A stretch of DNA of 64,000 nucleotides from Cercospora beticola (taxonomy: Eukaryota > Ascomycota > Dothideomycetes > Mycosphaerellales > Mycosphaerellaceae): NCBI RefSeq assembly GCF_033473495.1, contig NC_088940.1, positions 2,356,001-2,420,000 on the forward strand, written 5' to 3'. Each line of letters begins with the position of its first letter. Within the stretch, counting starts at the first letter, position 1. Under the pieces are notes generated by a model. The model saw only the letters and a program-made list of their open reading frames with translations, did no database searches and had not been told where the DNA came from. Below are positions 55,301-64,000 of this stretch, in pieces. The translations under genes were made by a program, and so were the position numbers.

Positions 55301-55437
55301 AGAAGGGCTCTGATCGTAGTGTTCCGATGTTGACTGACAACAACAGAGAAGAAGTGGAGGAAGCAGTGGAGAAGGTCGACGAGGTCTCGCTGTGGATGAA
55401 CCAGGCTGCAGCTTGTTTGGAGGATGAGGATGAGTGA
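49387..55437 (+). CDS. large nucleotidyltransferase-like/ankyrin-repeat protein
   Basis: Five exons: 49387-50054, 50102-51839, 51985-52233, 52322-53393, 53690-55437; 1,824 residues. After a helical head, residues 140-260 have the layout of the polymerase-beta nucleotidyltransferase fold: AAGSSVVTPLL (Gly143-Ser144), SDVDLFLYDL (Asp177 and Asp179) and GFDVDCSCAAF (Asp247/249). Ankyrin repeats follow: TGRTPLHLAVSNSTLEVVEL and DGKTALHLAAMRGSVEIVSA near 550-610, an acidic disordered linker, another repeat near 700 (SPLHLAIIKGHGDVVRCL), then weaker ones near 790, 850, 1100 and, in the last exon, NTPIHVVVRQNNETLTETLL. No transmembrane segment or signal. The enlarged intron 4 (296 bases) contains element copy B. 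Whether the NTase-like part binds nucleotide is untested. Confidence 0.8.
53446..53655 (+). mobile_element. short terminal-inverted-repeat element, copy B (intronic)
   Basis: Best-preserved ends: left CTAGTTGCGGACAGCAAAAC and the reverse complement of the right end, CTACTACCGGAAAGCAAAAC, agree at 14 of 20 positions, and the agreement continues through the following GGAAACT. It lies wholly inside intron 4 of the ankyrin gene: the GTAAGT donor is 52 bases to the left, while a CTAAC branch site and TAG acceptor lie to the right. Flanks GTACGGAG (left) and GTAGTGAG (right) match at 6 of 8 positions, a possible worn target duplication. Confidence 0.75.
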
Positions 55438-55525
55438 GTGCTGACGCAGGACTTCACTCCAATTGATATCCATCAGGCCGGCTTCGCTTGCTGTATCGGA
55501 TCGAAGCCTGGAATACTACTGCAGG

Positions 55526-55736
55526 CTAGTCGCGGACAGCACAATGGAAACTCGGATTTATGCACACTTTGCGATATCTCTCGCGACCTTGATCTCACAA
55601 CTATGTCGCTTGTCGAAACGGAGCGCCTTGGCTACACTGTACAAGGCGGAGATACGAGGATTGAAAGCGCACTCGAGCTTCTCGGGCGGAGGAGTACGCA
55701 ATATTCATCCTAGTCTCTGTTTTGCTCTTCTGTGGT
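55526..55736 (+). mobile_element. short terminal-inverted-repeat element, copy C
   Basis: 211 bases, 90 bases downstream of the ankyrin stop codon. Left end CTAGTCGCGGACAGCACAAT, right end complementing it imperfectly (reverse complement CACAGAAGAGCAAAACAGAG). Flanks ACTGCAGG (55518-55525) and AGTGCAGG (55737-55744) match at 7 of 8 positions, or 8 of 9 if the preceding T is counted. It shares the central block GTCGAAACGGAGCGCCTTGG and GGCGGAGATACGAGGATTGA with copies A and B. Confidence 0.75.
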
Positions 55737-55744
55737 AGTGCAGG

Positions 55745-56649
55745 CCAGCGTTGAACTCGTGTCAAGGGAGGAAGAGTTCCTTATGCTAGAACGTCTGTGA
55801 TTCATCTGACGGAATTCGCGCTGCGTCTTGCTCGAGTTCATGACAACGCCATAGTTTATAACACTAGTTAACCCGGATCCGTTCTTTGGCGGAACCGAGT
55901 AGAGCTAAGCATCAAGAATAGCAGAACGACGTACCTCAGCCCTCCTTGCTGCTTCAAGCCATGCAATCGCTATCATGGGAAGACTTTTCTGACATGCAGT
56001 ACTTACAAGTAGCGAGAATTGCCAGCGCTCACCACATCAACAACATTACTGCACTGGACTGTAGTTCAAAGAATCGCCCGGTACCGGTGTTTAGGATGAA
56101 AGTTCAGCCGACAAAGCTTGGCACCCTCGTCAGTTGGTACCCAGCTACCCACAAAGTTCTCGACCATTCAGACAGCTAGCTCTTTTTGTAATTAGATAGC
56201 TACGAACTCGGATTAACCGCCGTACCAACAAGCATTCAGACAAGTCTGGCATCTGCAAGTACAATTCTACACAACGATACCGAATCAAGATATACAAGGC
56301 TAGGCACGCCCTAGAGTCTTTGCACAGAAACAAAAGTAGCGAAATCGAGGATGAAAAGAGTATGATTGCGCCTTACGAACGGTCCCAAATCTGGCAACGA
56401 AGCGGTCTCGTTATGGCCAAAAACCACCAAGTGCACCAGTGATAATCGAATTCGGCTAAGTACTACAGATCTGGGGGGGGGGGGTGTTAGCTAACGTTCG
56501 AATACCCACGAAGTCCCCGATTACTCAGTAAACTCGTACCTTTTCTGATTCGACAAGTCGCCGACTCCGCACTGGAGATTGTGGGTGATTCGGAAGGGCA
56601 GGAGGATGTCTGAGCACTCACGGATCCGCGCCCGCATCCAGCACGCAGC
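55745..56649. other. intergenic region upstream of the Zn2Cys6 gene
   Basis: About 0.9 kb with no gene seen. It contains a run of 12 G at 56473-56484, listed separately. Confidence 0.4.
56473..56484. repeat. homopolymer run of 12 G
   Basis: Twelve consecutive G, about 165 bases upstream of the Zn2Cys6 start codon. Its exact length is prone to sequencing error; it could affect promoter structure. Confidence 0.8.
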
Positions 56650-58837
56650 ATGGCGGAAGAGAGCAAAGGCCCGCGGCGCATGCAGTACTCGTCCTGCGAT
56701 GATTGCCGTCGCGCGCGTGTCGCTTGTGATGCGGGTCGCGTGGAGCGTGTGTCCGAGCAAGGCTCAAAGCTTTGCACGCGGTGCGTGACCCGTGGACGGC
56801 CTTGCACTTTTAATGTACGTCATTTTCTTCTTCTTGGTTCATCTTCTGTCCCCTGACAGTGGTGTGTGGTATGATGGGAGGGACTGATGGCTGCTGCAGT
56901 GGATGCGAGAGGCGAGGTTTAACGCCTCCAGCAGATCCGCCAATAAAGCCCAACGACGGCACTCATATCGCAGTGAGAATGGGTCTGTTGCTGCATCGGA
57001 CTCTACTACAACTCCTTTACCGACAGGTCCCAGCATATCAAATGGGTAAGCTTGTCGATATGCTCACACGTACCTCTACTAACACTGGCAGGTCCAGCCA
57101 ATGGAAGACTGAAAATGGCGACTCAGCACTCCGAAGCATCGATGATATATTAGATTCTGTCATGAGCCGACATCTTCAAATCATGTACTCGGAAACATGG
57201 TACGCAGTCAGCCGTCAAGCACAGATGAGAGACGAATACTATGCCAGCAATGCTGACTCCTCGTAGGGAGGTGATCTTCGGCAACTTCTTGTCAAGATTC
57301 AGCTGTCCCTTCACGTGAGCATCTCACTGACATCCTCATTTCTACTCTTCATCTGAGACCTGTGATATCAGATTCGGAGACGAAAGTGTATCAGAGCGCA
57401 TGTTGAGCATCAGAACGCTATGCACGCAGCTAGACCGATGGATGGCCGATTCCACAGCAACCACAAGCCCGCGAACCTACACGGAACAATTCGATTTGAA
57501 CGCCGTGGATGGAGACGACTATCAGATTGATAAATCGCTCGATTTGGTCGTTTGTGCGTATGCAGCTCGATGGCTGCCTTTGATCGCACCGAATGCAGAC
57601 CCGGACGAGAATCAGCAGATCACCGTACGTCTTTGGCGTGAGACTCGACGAGACATGCTCAGAGTGATTAATCGCCCTTCCTATCGGTCCATGCTGACAT
57701 TGTATCTCTTTGGGCTCACACCCATACCTGAGGGTATCTCGGACGCAGAGGAGCATGATGGTCTGTCTGGACATGTCTGTGTGCAAGCAGCCTTGCAACA
57801 AGTTTACATGCTTCGCGTAAGACAGAAGAGCTTGCAGTTCAATGGTTCCAAGATGTCTCCGACAGTGACAAAGAGCATATCTCTCGGCACGGATCCTCTG
57901 GCGACAAATAGCTTTCTCGTCGCTGAAAGTCTTGCGCATTGGGCAGCTTTGACATTCGACACGTCGCAGTCATTCACGCTGAGTGCTCGGCCGATTCTTT
58001 CTTCTGGCCTTTTTGGCTATGAGGACGACTGGTGTTGGGGCCTCGTCCGGTCCTGTACAGAGATGTTTCAAAATACGCGAAAGGAGTGGTACGCCGCCGG
58101 CATGGAGATCACGGAATCCAAGGCGAATCAACTAGTCGCTAGTGGTTCGGCTTTCAAGCTGCTAATGTTCAAACTGGCCGCAGTCTTCCGAGAGGCACTT
58201 CGTGACGGGCATGATGAATCGGTACTGGCGAAGGTCTATAACGCCGTCATCGAAGGGGTGGCGCAGTTCAACCGAGTCTACAGAGACTTGCTCGAGGCTT
58301 GCCAAAAACGCATACATTTCTTGTCGCAGGACACAAAATTCCGCTGGTGTAAGTAGAGCTGATGTACGCGGGGAGCTTTGCTAATTCCAGACAGATGTCT
58401 TGATGATACACTATCATCTGAGCATCCTACTAGTCGTAGATGCCATTGAAGGAACGAATCGGCACGATCTGCTACCACGACTGTTGACGGCCAAGACCGA
58501 TGCGGAGAATGCCATGATCAACACGCTGGCCTTCGGCCTCGAAACAAACTACAGCATCAGCCTGCAGACAGGCACAGAACCACGACCTACACCTGGCGCG
58601 GAGCGTATCACAGTCCCACTGCAGGCTGTTGAAGCATATCCTCACCACATGGTAGCAGCAGTGCAGCTCATGTTTCGAGCCATACGGCGAGATCTTCGAG
58701 CAGAGAAAATCGGAACGGACACTTATGTGAATCTGGCTTCGATTTTGCAAAGAGTGCTGAAGTTGTTGCCCGACAGCTCGAAGTCAGTGCAAGCTGCAAG
58801 GAAGTTGGCGGAGACGTACAATATGGATGCTACATGA
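56650..58837 (+). CDS. Zn(II)2Cys6 transcription factor
   Basis: Six exons: 56650-56814, 56900-57045, 57092-57199, 57267-57314, 57372-58348, 58395-58837; 628 residues. The binuclear cluster is at residues 16-52: SSCDDCRRARVAC, a 15-residue loop, then LCTRCVTRGRPCTFN, giving C-x2-C-x6-C-x15-C-x2-C-x6-C. A Ser/Thr-rich linker follows, then the fungal transcription-factor middle domain (MHD) from about residue 105: a SRHLQIMYSETWEVIFGNFL opening assembled from two small exons, CPFTFGDESVSERMLSIRTL and LTLYLFGLTPIPEG. Six small introns place the gene in the usual structure for this family. Phases close only with the splice sites given; the last intron uses a GTAAGT donor and acceptor at 58394. 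Target genes are not evident; no pathway cluster is adjacent. Confidence 0.87.
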
Positions 58838-59227
58838 CGAGAATCGTACGAAGATTGGTTGGGGACCACGACAGCTGACGGCATGTTGTGTGACCTCTGC
58901 TCCAAATTTGGTGCAGGTTCATGCCTCACACGAACACCACAGAGCGCAACACGTCCCTCATCTACCACATCCTGATCGATGGAGGTGCAGGGCACGCGCC
59001 CCAACATTGGTGCATTACGTGTTCTTGCATTTCAGAGCGATTGTCAGTGAGCACACCTTCCTCTACGGCAAACGATTGCCTATGCAGATTGGCCTGGCAC
59101 GCAGTGCTGCAGATGTCTGTCCGAGACACGACTATTCTGCTCGTTGGAAATCACTGGGAAGCGCCATACTCTGATGCAGAGAGTTGCATAACCTCGATGA
59201 TGGACCACGAAGGTACTGTAGCGCGCT
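58838..59227. other. intergenic region
   Basis: About 0.39 kb between the Zn2Cys6 gene and element copy D. No gene seen. Confidence 0.4.
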
Positions 59228-59438
59228 CAAGTTGCGGACAGCAAATTGGAAACTCGCAAGAATGGCACTCGTTTCTCCCTCGCCGCGACCTTGACTATGC
59301 GACTATGCCGCTCTGCCAGACAGGGTGCCTGAGCATAAAGTGTAAATGCAGAGATACGAGGAGTGGGAAAGTGCTCGTCCAGCCCATGGGCACAGTAACC
59401 CGTGTCTTATCGCGGTTTCCATTTTGGTTTCCGGCGGG
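59228..59438 (+). mobile_element. short terminal-inverted-repeat element, copy D
   Basis: 211 bases. Left CAAGTTGCGGACAGCAAATT; the right end reads TTTCCATTTTGGTTTCCGG, whose reverse complement pairs with the left end at 16 of 20 positions over the core. Flanking AGCGCGCT (59220-59227) and AGCACGCT (59439-59446) match at 7 of 8 positions. The middle has drifted more than in B and C but keeps GCAGAGATACGAGGA and the orientation. Confidence 0.7.
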
Positions 59439-59703
59439 AGCACGCTGTCTGAGCTACGTCAAGTACTTTGTGCCCTCATCTTGGGCTCTCACAACGACCA
59501 GAGCGCGCAGTGCGACCAGCATTCACGATGTCTTGATCATTGGAAGCGCATGAAATCAATGTGCACGTATGACAAACACGACACAAACAGGATTGCCTTG
59601 AACACAGCATAAAACAGCACGAATGAACCACTTACCAGTAACCACCTCAAGAACTCCAACAGCCGCTTCAATACTCAAATCTTGACACCCCGAGGACAGC
59701 AGC

Positions 59704-60273
59704 ATGTCTCCATCAAAGCCAGCCAGAGCAGGCACAATCAAGCAGAAGCTCCGCGAAGCTCTCGCAAAACTACGCAAAACCCCCGTCGTCACCCCAGAAC
59801 AGAAACTGCACCTCAAACTCGACACTCTCAAATCCCAAGCTACAAACCTCAACACCCAAGCCTCCCACCTCTTCACTCAATGCAACACCTTCACCTCCCG
59901 CGCGACCTCCACCCCTCTCCCCAATTCCCCACCACCCGACCGCGAACCCCTCTTCGAACGCCATCCTACCTCCGGCCCACCAAGTTCCTACGATGCACAA
60001 GTCCGTGCGTACGAGACGTTGACGACCGAGTGGAAAGAGTTTTTAGACAAGGATGTGAAAAGTTGGGAGAAGGAATTAGAGCAGTTTGAGAAAGTTCTGG
60101 GCAATTTGAGAGAGAAGCATTTTGATTCGGAGAGAAAGGTGGGGGAGATGGAACATGAGTTTATCGGGTTGGGGAATGCGGTGCATAGTTTGAAGTTGCA
60201 GAGGACGGAGATTCGGAGGGCGGTCGAGGGCGTTGGGTTGCCAAAAGACGGCGGTGGTGTGGATGGGGAGTAG
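59704..60273 (+). CDS. hypothetical coiled-coil protein, 189 residues
   Basis: Single exon from ATG at 59704. Not recognised. Basic N-terminal helix (TIKQKLREALAKLRKTP), a Thr/Asn/Ser-rich part, a Pro-rich linker near residue 80, and a long heptad-like helix from about residue 95 to 170 (KSWEKELEQFEKVLGNLREK, then DSERKVGEMEHEFIGL). Ends in Gly/Asp. It looks like a small structural or kinetochore/vesicle-type coiled-coil protein, but no family can be named. Convergent with PFS2. Confidence 0.6.
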   Translation: MSPSKPARAGTIKQKLREALAKLRKTPVVTPEQKLHLKLDTLKSQATNLNTQASHLFTQCNTFTSRATSTPLPNSPPPDREPLFERHPTSGPPSSYDAQVRAYETLTTEWKEFLDKDVKSWEKELEQFEKVLGNLREKHFDSERKVGEMEHEFIGLGNAVHSLKLQRTEIRRAVEGVGLPKDGGGVDGE

Positions 60274-60951
60274 GTGGTGCAGGTTGAGATGGAGCTGGGG
60301 AGCTGGTGGCTGTGCTCACGAGAATAGGACTAGTCAAGTGTATTGATCCGCTACTGGACGGTGATGAATGATCATGGATTGCTTTGTGAATGCGGTGCTT
60401 TGGATTTCTCATCGCACTATAGTGGCATTCTTGTTTTCGTATTGCTTTGTTCAACAGGCTAGTGCATTGAATGAAGCACGCACTGCTTCGAAACGAGCTC
60501 AACTTGCAGAAATAGCTCGATACGCGCATACACGCACCGTTGGCCGCAACATATCGTGCATGTCAAGCCACGTTCTGCCACATGACGAATCTTGAAGGGC
60601 GTCTCGTCCCAACGCGCATACTTGGTCAGCGATATAGCCCCAAGCACAGCAAGCGAGGTCGTCAACGAAACAGTAAGTGACTGCTTAGTGGTGACCAAGC
60701 TCGAAGTTTCAGGACCCTGCTCCGGCACCGAATCCCATCCAAGGTTTTCAACTTACCATACACGCAGAAGCTTCATTGTCGTATCTGCAGACAGCAGAGT
60801 CATGCCTTCATGGAGGCAAGTCGGACCGAGTGACAAAGTTCCTTGATAGTCTCTTTCCCACGTGCCATGTTCAGAGTCATGTTCCTTGTTCAATTGTCGG
60901 TGTCAGGTCCGCACCGACGTTTTCGTCAGCATTGATCGCATTTCGTCTCAT
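60274..60951. other. intergenic region between convergent genes
   Basis: About 0.68 kb holding two 3' ends. No gene seen. Confidence 0.4.
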
Positions 60952-62931
60952 CTATCGTGGCTTGAGATACCGCCCTTGCGCCATCTCTTGCTTCAAAGCA
61001 TCCGCCTGGTCCGGTAGGGGCGCTCGTCTTCTAATACCAGAGCCACTGCCGGCACCGCCACTTGCGTTTGGAGGTGAGCCAGATGGCACCGGCATGCCTG
61101 GGAAGCCGTTCGCTGGAGGCGGAAAGCCGGGAGGCATGCCAGGCATACCCGTAGGAGGCGCAAACCCCGGCGGCATCTGCCCGTTAGGCGGAAGAGGTGG
61201 GAAACCAGGCGGGATCTGTCCTTGACTAAGAGCTTGCTGGAAAGCGGCCATGTCCATGCCTGGTGGTAAGCTCCCGGGCGGCGGAGGGGCAAAAGGCATG
61301 CCAGCAGTCGCGGGATCTGGCATTGGAAAGTTGGAGGGGGCGGCGCCGAGCATTCCATTATCTGGTGAAGGCATGGCGGAACCGAGTCCGGGCAAGCCGG
61401 CGAGACCTGGGAGACCAGGCAAAGCAGATCTGCTAGGCATTTTCTGATCTTCGAGGCCATCTGCTTCGTCCTGCTCTTCAGCATCTTCTTCCTCACGCAT
61501 TTGGCGCTCGTTTCGCTTCCATGTTCCCTTTTCTTCGGCAGCTGTTTGGCCAATGTGCCATTTGTCATTAAGAAAGCTGCCCTCGCCGGGTCGCGGGCGC
61601 GTCCAGAAACGTGTAGCCCTGTCGTTCGAGCCAGTGGCTAGGATGTGACCCATTGGGTGCCAGTCCATACTCCATACATTGAATTCATGCGCATAAGTCA
61701 CCCTATGAGATGGATACAGCGTCTGTGCGGGTGCATCCGCGGGATTTGGCGCATCGTAGGGTGATCTTGTTATCGCTGTGCCCGGCGGAGGGTTCTGCTC
61801 GTCCAGCAAATAATGAAAAACGGCACCGTCGGCAGCTCCAGTGCTGAGCATGGAAGAGTGGATTGGATGCCATACGATTGAGTTGATTTCCTTTTCGTTG
61901 CCCTTAAGCAGAAAGACATCCCGCATCATGTGGATGTCGAATATTCTCACTGTCTGGTCACGAGCACAGGACGCAAGCAATGCGCCTCTGCTGGGCTCGA
62001 ACTTCGTCATGTTCACCGTGTTCTTGTGACCATGGAGTGTGGTCAAGCACCGACCAGAGCGCGGATCCCAGAGTTTCAAGTTATGATCCTTCGAGCCAGA
62101 CACAAGTAAACCTTTGGAGGGGTGCCAGTCGACGGCCTTAACGTCCCACTGATGCCCGTCGAGCTTTGAGATCTCTTCGCCGGAGGCAAAGTCAAATATT
62201 TTCAAGCTAGCATCATCCGACGCAGTCACAAACTTCGAGTCTTGGGGCGCGAATGCCATGTCTCGTACCGGCATGTCGTGCGCCTGGATCTCCTTGACAT
62301 TGTTGAAATTCGGCTGCCAGTATTTGATCAGTCCTTCTTGGTCCGCGGAGATCAGCCAGTCGTCGTTATGCGAATAGACGATAGATCGAACAGCAGCTTC
62401 ATGTGCTTGCATGATAGTCTCGAAATTGAAGCCAGTTCCGTTCCAAAGTGTAAATTCGCCGCTGGTAGCGCCCGTAAGTAGTCTTCGGCCGTCTGGGGTC
62501 CATTTCACCACGTTCACAGGATGTCGATGTTTGTTGAAGGATGTGTGTAGGTGCTTCGCGGGCAGCGAGTCTGCGGCTTTCCCTTTCCGCGCTGCTGGAG
62601 GCACCATGGAAGCCGCATAACTCAGCGTGGGTCGCTCTGCTTCAAAGCCTCTGATGCTGCTGGCCTTCGAACGTCTGTCGTGCATAAAATGTACGTATGT
62701 GTTGCCAATGTCAGTGGCGTTTCCTGCAGCATCCAATCAGTAATTGACGGGGCATTTTACATCCAGCATGGGCAGCAGTGCTTCAAACATAAGTAGCACC
62801 ACTGGAGGAAGAGAGCTGCGCTCGACATTGCATCGCCATGGATGAGCTTGTGAAAAGGGCCACTCACGTCTGTTTGGTCGACCTCGCGGTCGCGGCTGGT
62901 CGAAGCCGCCATGTTCTGCTTCGCGATCCAT
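60952..62931 (-). CDS. PFS2: polyadenylation factor subunit 2 (WDR33 homologue)
   Basis: Two exons on the minus strand, 62931-62868 and 62723-60952, 611 residues. Part of the cleavage and polyadenylation factor in the nucleus; the human equivalent WDR33 helps read AAUAAA. Exon 1 gives the typical head GGFDQPRPRGRPNRR. Then YVHFMHDRRSKASSIRGFEA leads into seven WD repeats: VNVVKWTPDGRRLLTGATSG, HEAAVRSIVYSHNDDWLISA, MPVRDMAFAPQDSKFVTASD and so on to VWSMDWHPMGHILATGSND, ending near residue 400. The C-terminal 180 residues are Pro/Gly/Met-rich repeats (PGLPGLAGLPGLGS; PPGFPPLPPNGQMPPGFAP), as in other filamentous fungi, and end in a basic RRRAPLPDQADALKQEM. The 144-base intron is longer than average. 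Confidence 0.93.
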
Positions 62932-63494
62932 GGCGGCGGGGTGAGAGAAGCTGATCGGATCTTCACCAGTCGAGTCCAGAAGCCGTGGATGGTGGCCGGA
63001 CTGGCGCGTCTCGCGAACCCGATTGCGAACAGCTGGAAGGTCCTAAACAGCTGGGTTATTTGTGGCCGCCGGGCTGTCGCGATATCGATGCTTTCAAGCG
63101 ACCATTCGGATGATGACGATTCGGTGAGGCGCAAGCAAATGTGTTTCTATTGCAGACTCCCATGTCGTCGCTGCAGACGTGATCGGGAGGAAGGGCCGAG
63201 CCGGCGCCGAAGTCGCGCTAAAGCGCGAAGTACTCGCGCCTTCTCTCAGTTCACATGCCAGGCCAGGCATCACAACATGAATCATCAACTTGCTGAGATA
63301 CACATAAGACAGCATAGCAGACCAAGAGCGACTGCCAGCACGAAATTCGCTACGGAGGATTGGCACAATGCCCTTCTTTCCAGTTTACCAGAGCCGTCGT
63401 CTGTCGCGACCCATCCGACCGAAAGCCGAATACACCGTTGCTCTGAGTTGAGAACAGCAACAATATCTGCCTCCTGAGCGATCCCGTCAAATAA
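62932..63494. other. intergenic region
   Basis: About 0.56 kb with the PFS2 promoter and the 3' end of the aldolase-domain gene. No gene seen. Confidence 0.4.
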
Positions 63495-64000
63495 CTACTT
63501 GAGGAAGCTACCGTTCGTCTTGGCTAGGATTTCGTCATAATATGGCTGGAACCTATGGCACTATCAGCAAATGGAGCAAGATCATCTTTCGAGGATCGAC
63601 TTACGCAAGCCAGCCTTTCTCGGGAGTTCCGACTTGAGCATAACTGAATTGTGCTTCTTCGTCATCAATGAAGGTCTTCTTGTGGCCACTTCCTTGTGCT
63701 GCAGCATCGACCAGGAGCTGAGCGTGGCACGTCTTGTCTAGAGACAAAAACCAGAAAGCCGCAGCGTCCACTGTTTGTCCGACCTGCAAAATCGGTGAGT
63801 ACCAGGGATCACTATTCAAGCAGTACGACCCACGGTGAGCAAACCATGGTTCTGGAGAATGATGGCTTTCCCATCGCCCAGGTGTGAGGCAATCCTTTTG
63901 CCTTCCTCCCGGTCCAGCACCACGCCTCCAAATTGCGGATAAACTGCATGGTTCTTGTAGAATCGCAGGCTGTCTTGCGTTATCATGTCAAGCTCTCGAC
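63495..64000 (-). CDS. class II aldolase/adducin-domain protein (3' part)
   Basis: Minus strand, running off the right edge: exons 64000-63834 (continuing beyond), 63783-63605, 63552-63495, about 134 residues of C-terminus. Motifs: DSLRFYKNHAVYPQFGG, then the diagnostic AIILQNHGLLTVGQTVDAAA, whose second half is joined across a 50-base intron with a GTGGGT donor. ILQNHGLL carries a metal-ligand-type histidine of the class II aldolase fold. Then AAFWFLSLDKTCHAQLL and GWLAFQPYYDEIL to the stop. Fungal members of this group are mostly of unknown substrate and are not necessarily aldolases. Confidence 0.85.

Overview
The window comes from a filamentous ascomycete (Pezizomycotina) nuclear chromosome. 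The genes are compact and their coding exons are interrupted by spliceosomal introns, mostly 48-150 bases, with GTRNGY-type donors, CTAAC/CTGAC-like branch sites and YAG acceptors. The protein set is fungal: RfeG-like regulator, Zn(II)2Cys6 factor, MFS sugar transporter, PFS2, ALG5, GDP-mannose pyrophosphorylase, and a GPI-type secreted Asp/Pro/Thr-rich protein. A Dothideomycete is my best guess from overall style; this is inference only. All gene models below were built by eye from splice signals, reading-frame continuity and family resemblance.

Layout. 1-9.8 kb: RfeG-like regulator (+), arylamine N-acetyltransferase (-), DUF4267-like membrane protein (+), adenylosuccinate lyase (-) and a small unknown (-). 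9.8-17 kb: a decayed gene, a BTB protein (+), an EamA/DMT transporter (-), and a tandem pair of BTB paralogues (-), one of which carries an in-frame TAA. 17-25 kb: ALG5 (-), secreted NTF2-like protein (+), MFS sugar transporter (-), PLP-dependent decarboxylase (-). 25-35 kb: an uncertain small gene (-), mannose-1-phosphate guanylyltransferase (+), a 1.8-kb GC-rich gap, a small Cys-containing protein (+), a second decayed gene, and an SRPK-like kinase (+). 35-49 kb: an unknown (+), a GPI-type protein (+), a coiled-coil protein with three Cys-Pro motifs (-), an F-box-like protein (-), two odd tRNA-like loci (+), a trans-L-3-hydroxyproline dehydratase (-) and an LPLAT acyltransferase (+). 49-64 kb: a 1,824-residue nucleotidyltransferase-like/ankyrin protein (+), a Zn2Cys6 factor (+), a coiled-coil unknown (+), PFS2 (-) and the 3' part of a class II aldolase/adducin-domain gene (-).

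Two of the housekeeping genes (ALG5 and GDP-mannose pyrophosphorylase) both feed protein glycosylation and cell-wall mannan, but they lie 10 kb apart with unrelated genes between, so I see no cluster. There is no biosynthetic gene cluster, CRISPR array or autonomous transposon.

The most interesting structure is not a gene. A short non-autonomous element of about 210 bases, with imperfect terminal inverted repeats and candidate 8-base target duplications, occurs five times in the same orientation; one copy sits inside an intron of the large ankyrin gene. The other items worth a look are the pair of tRNA-like Pol III loci with long insertions in the anticodon arm and no T33, the nucleotidyltransferase-ankyrin architecture, and three genes caught in decay.
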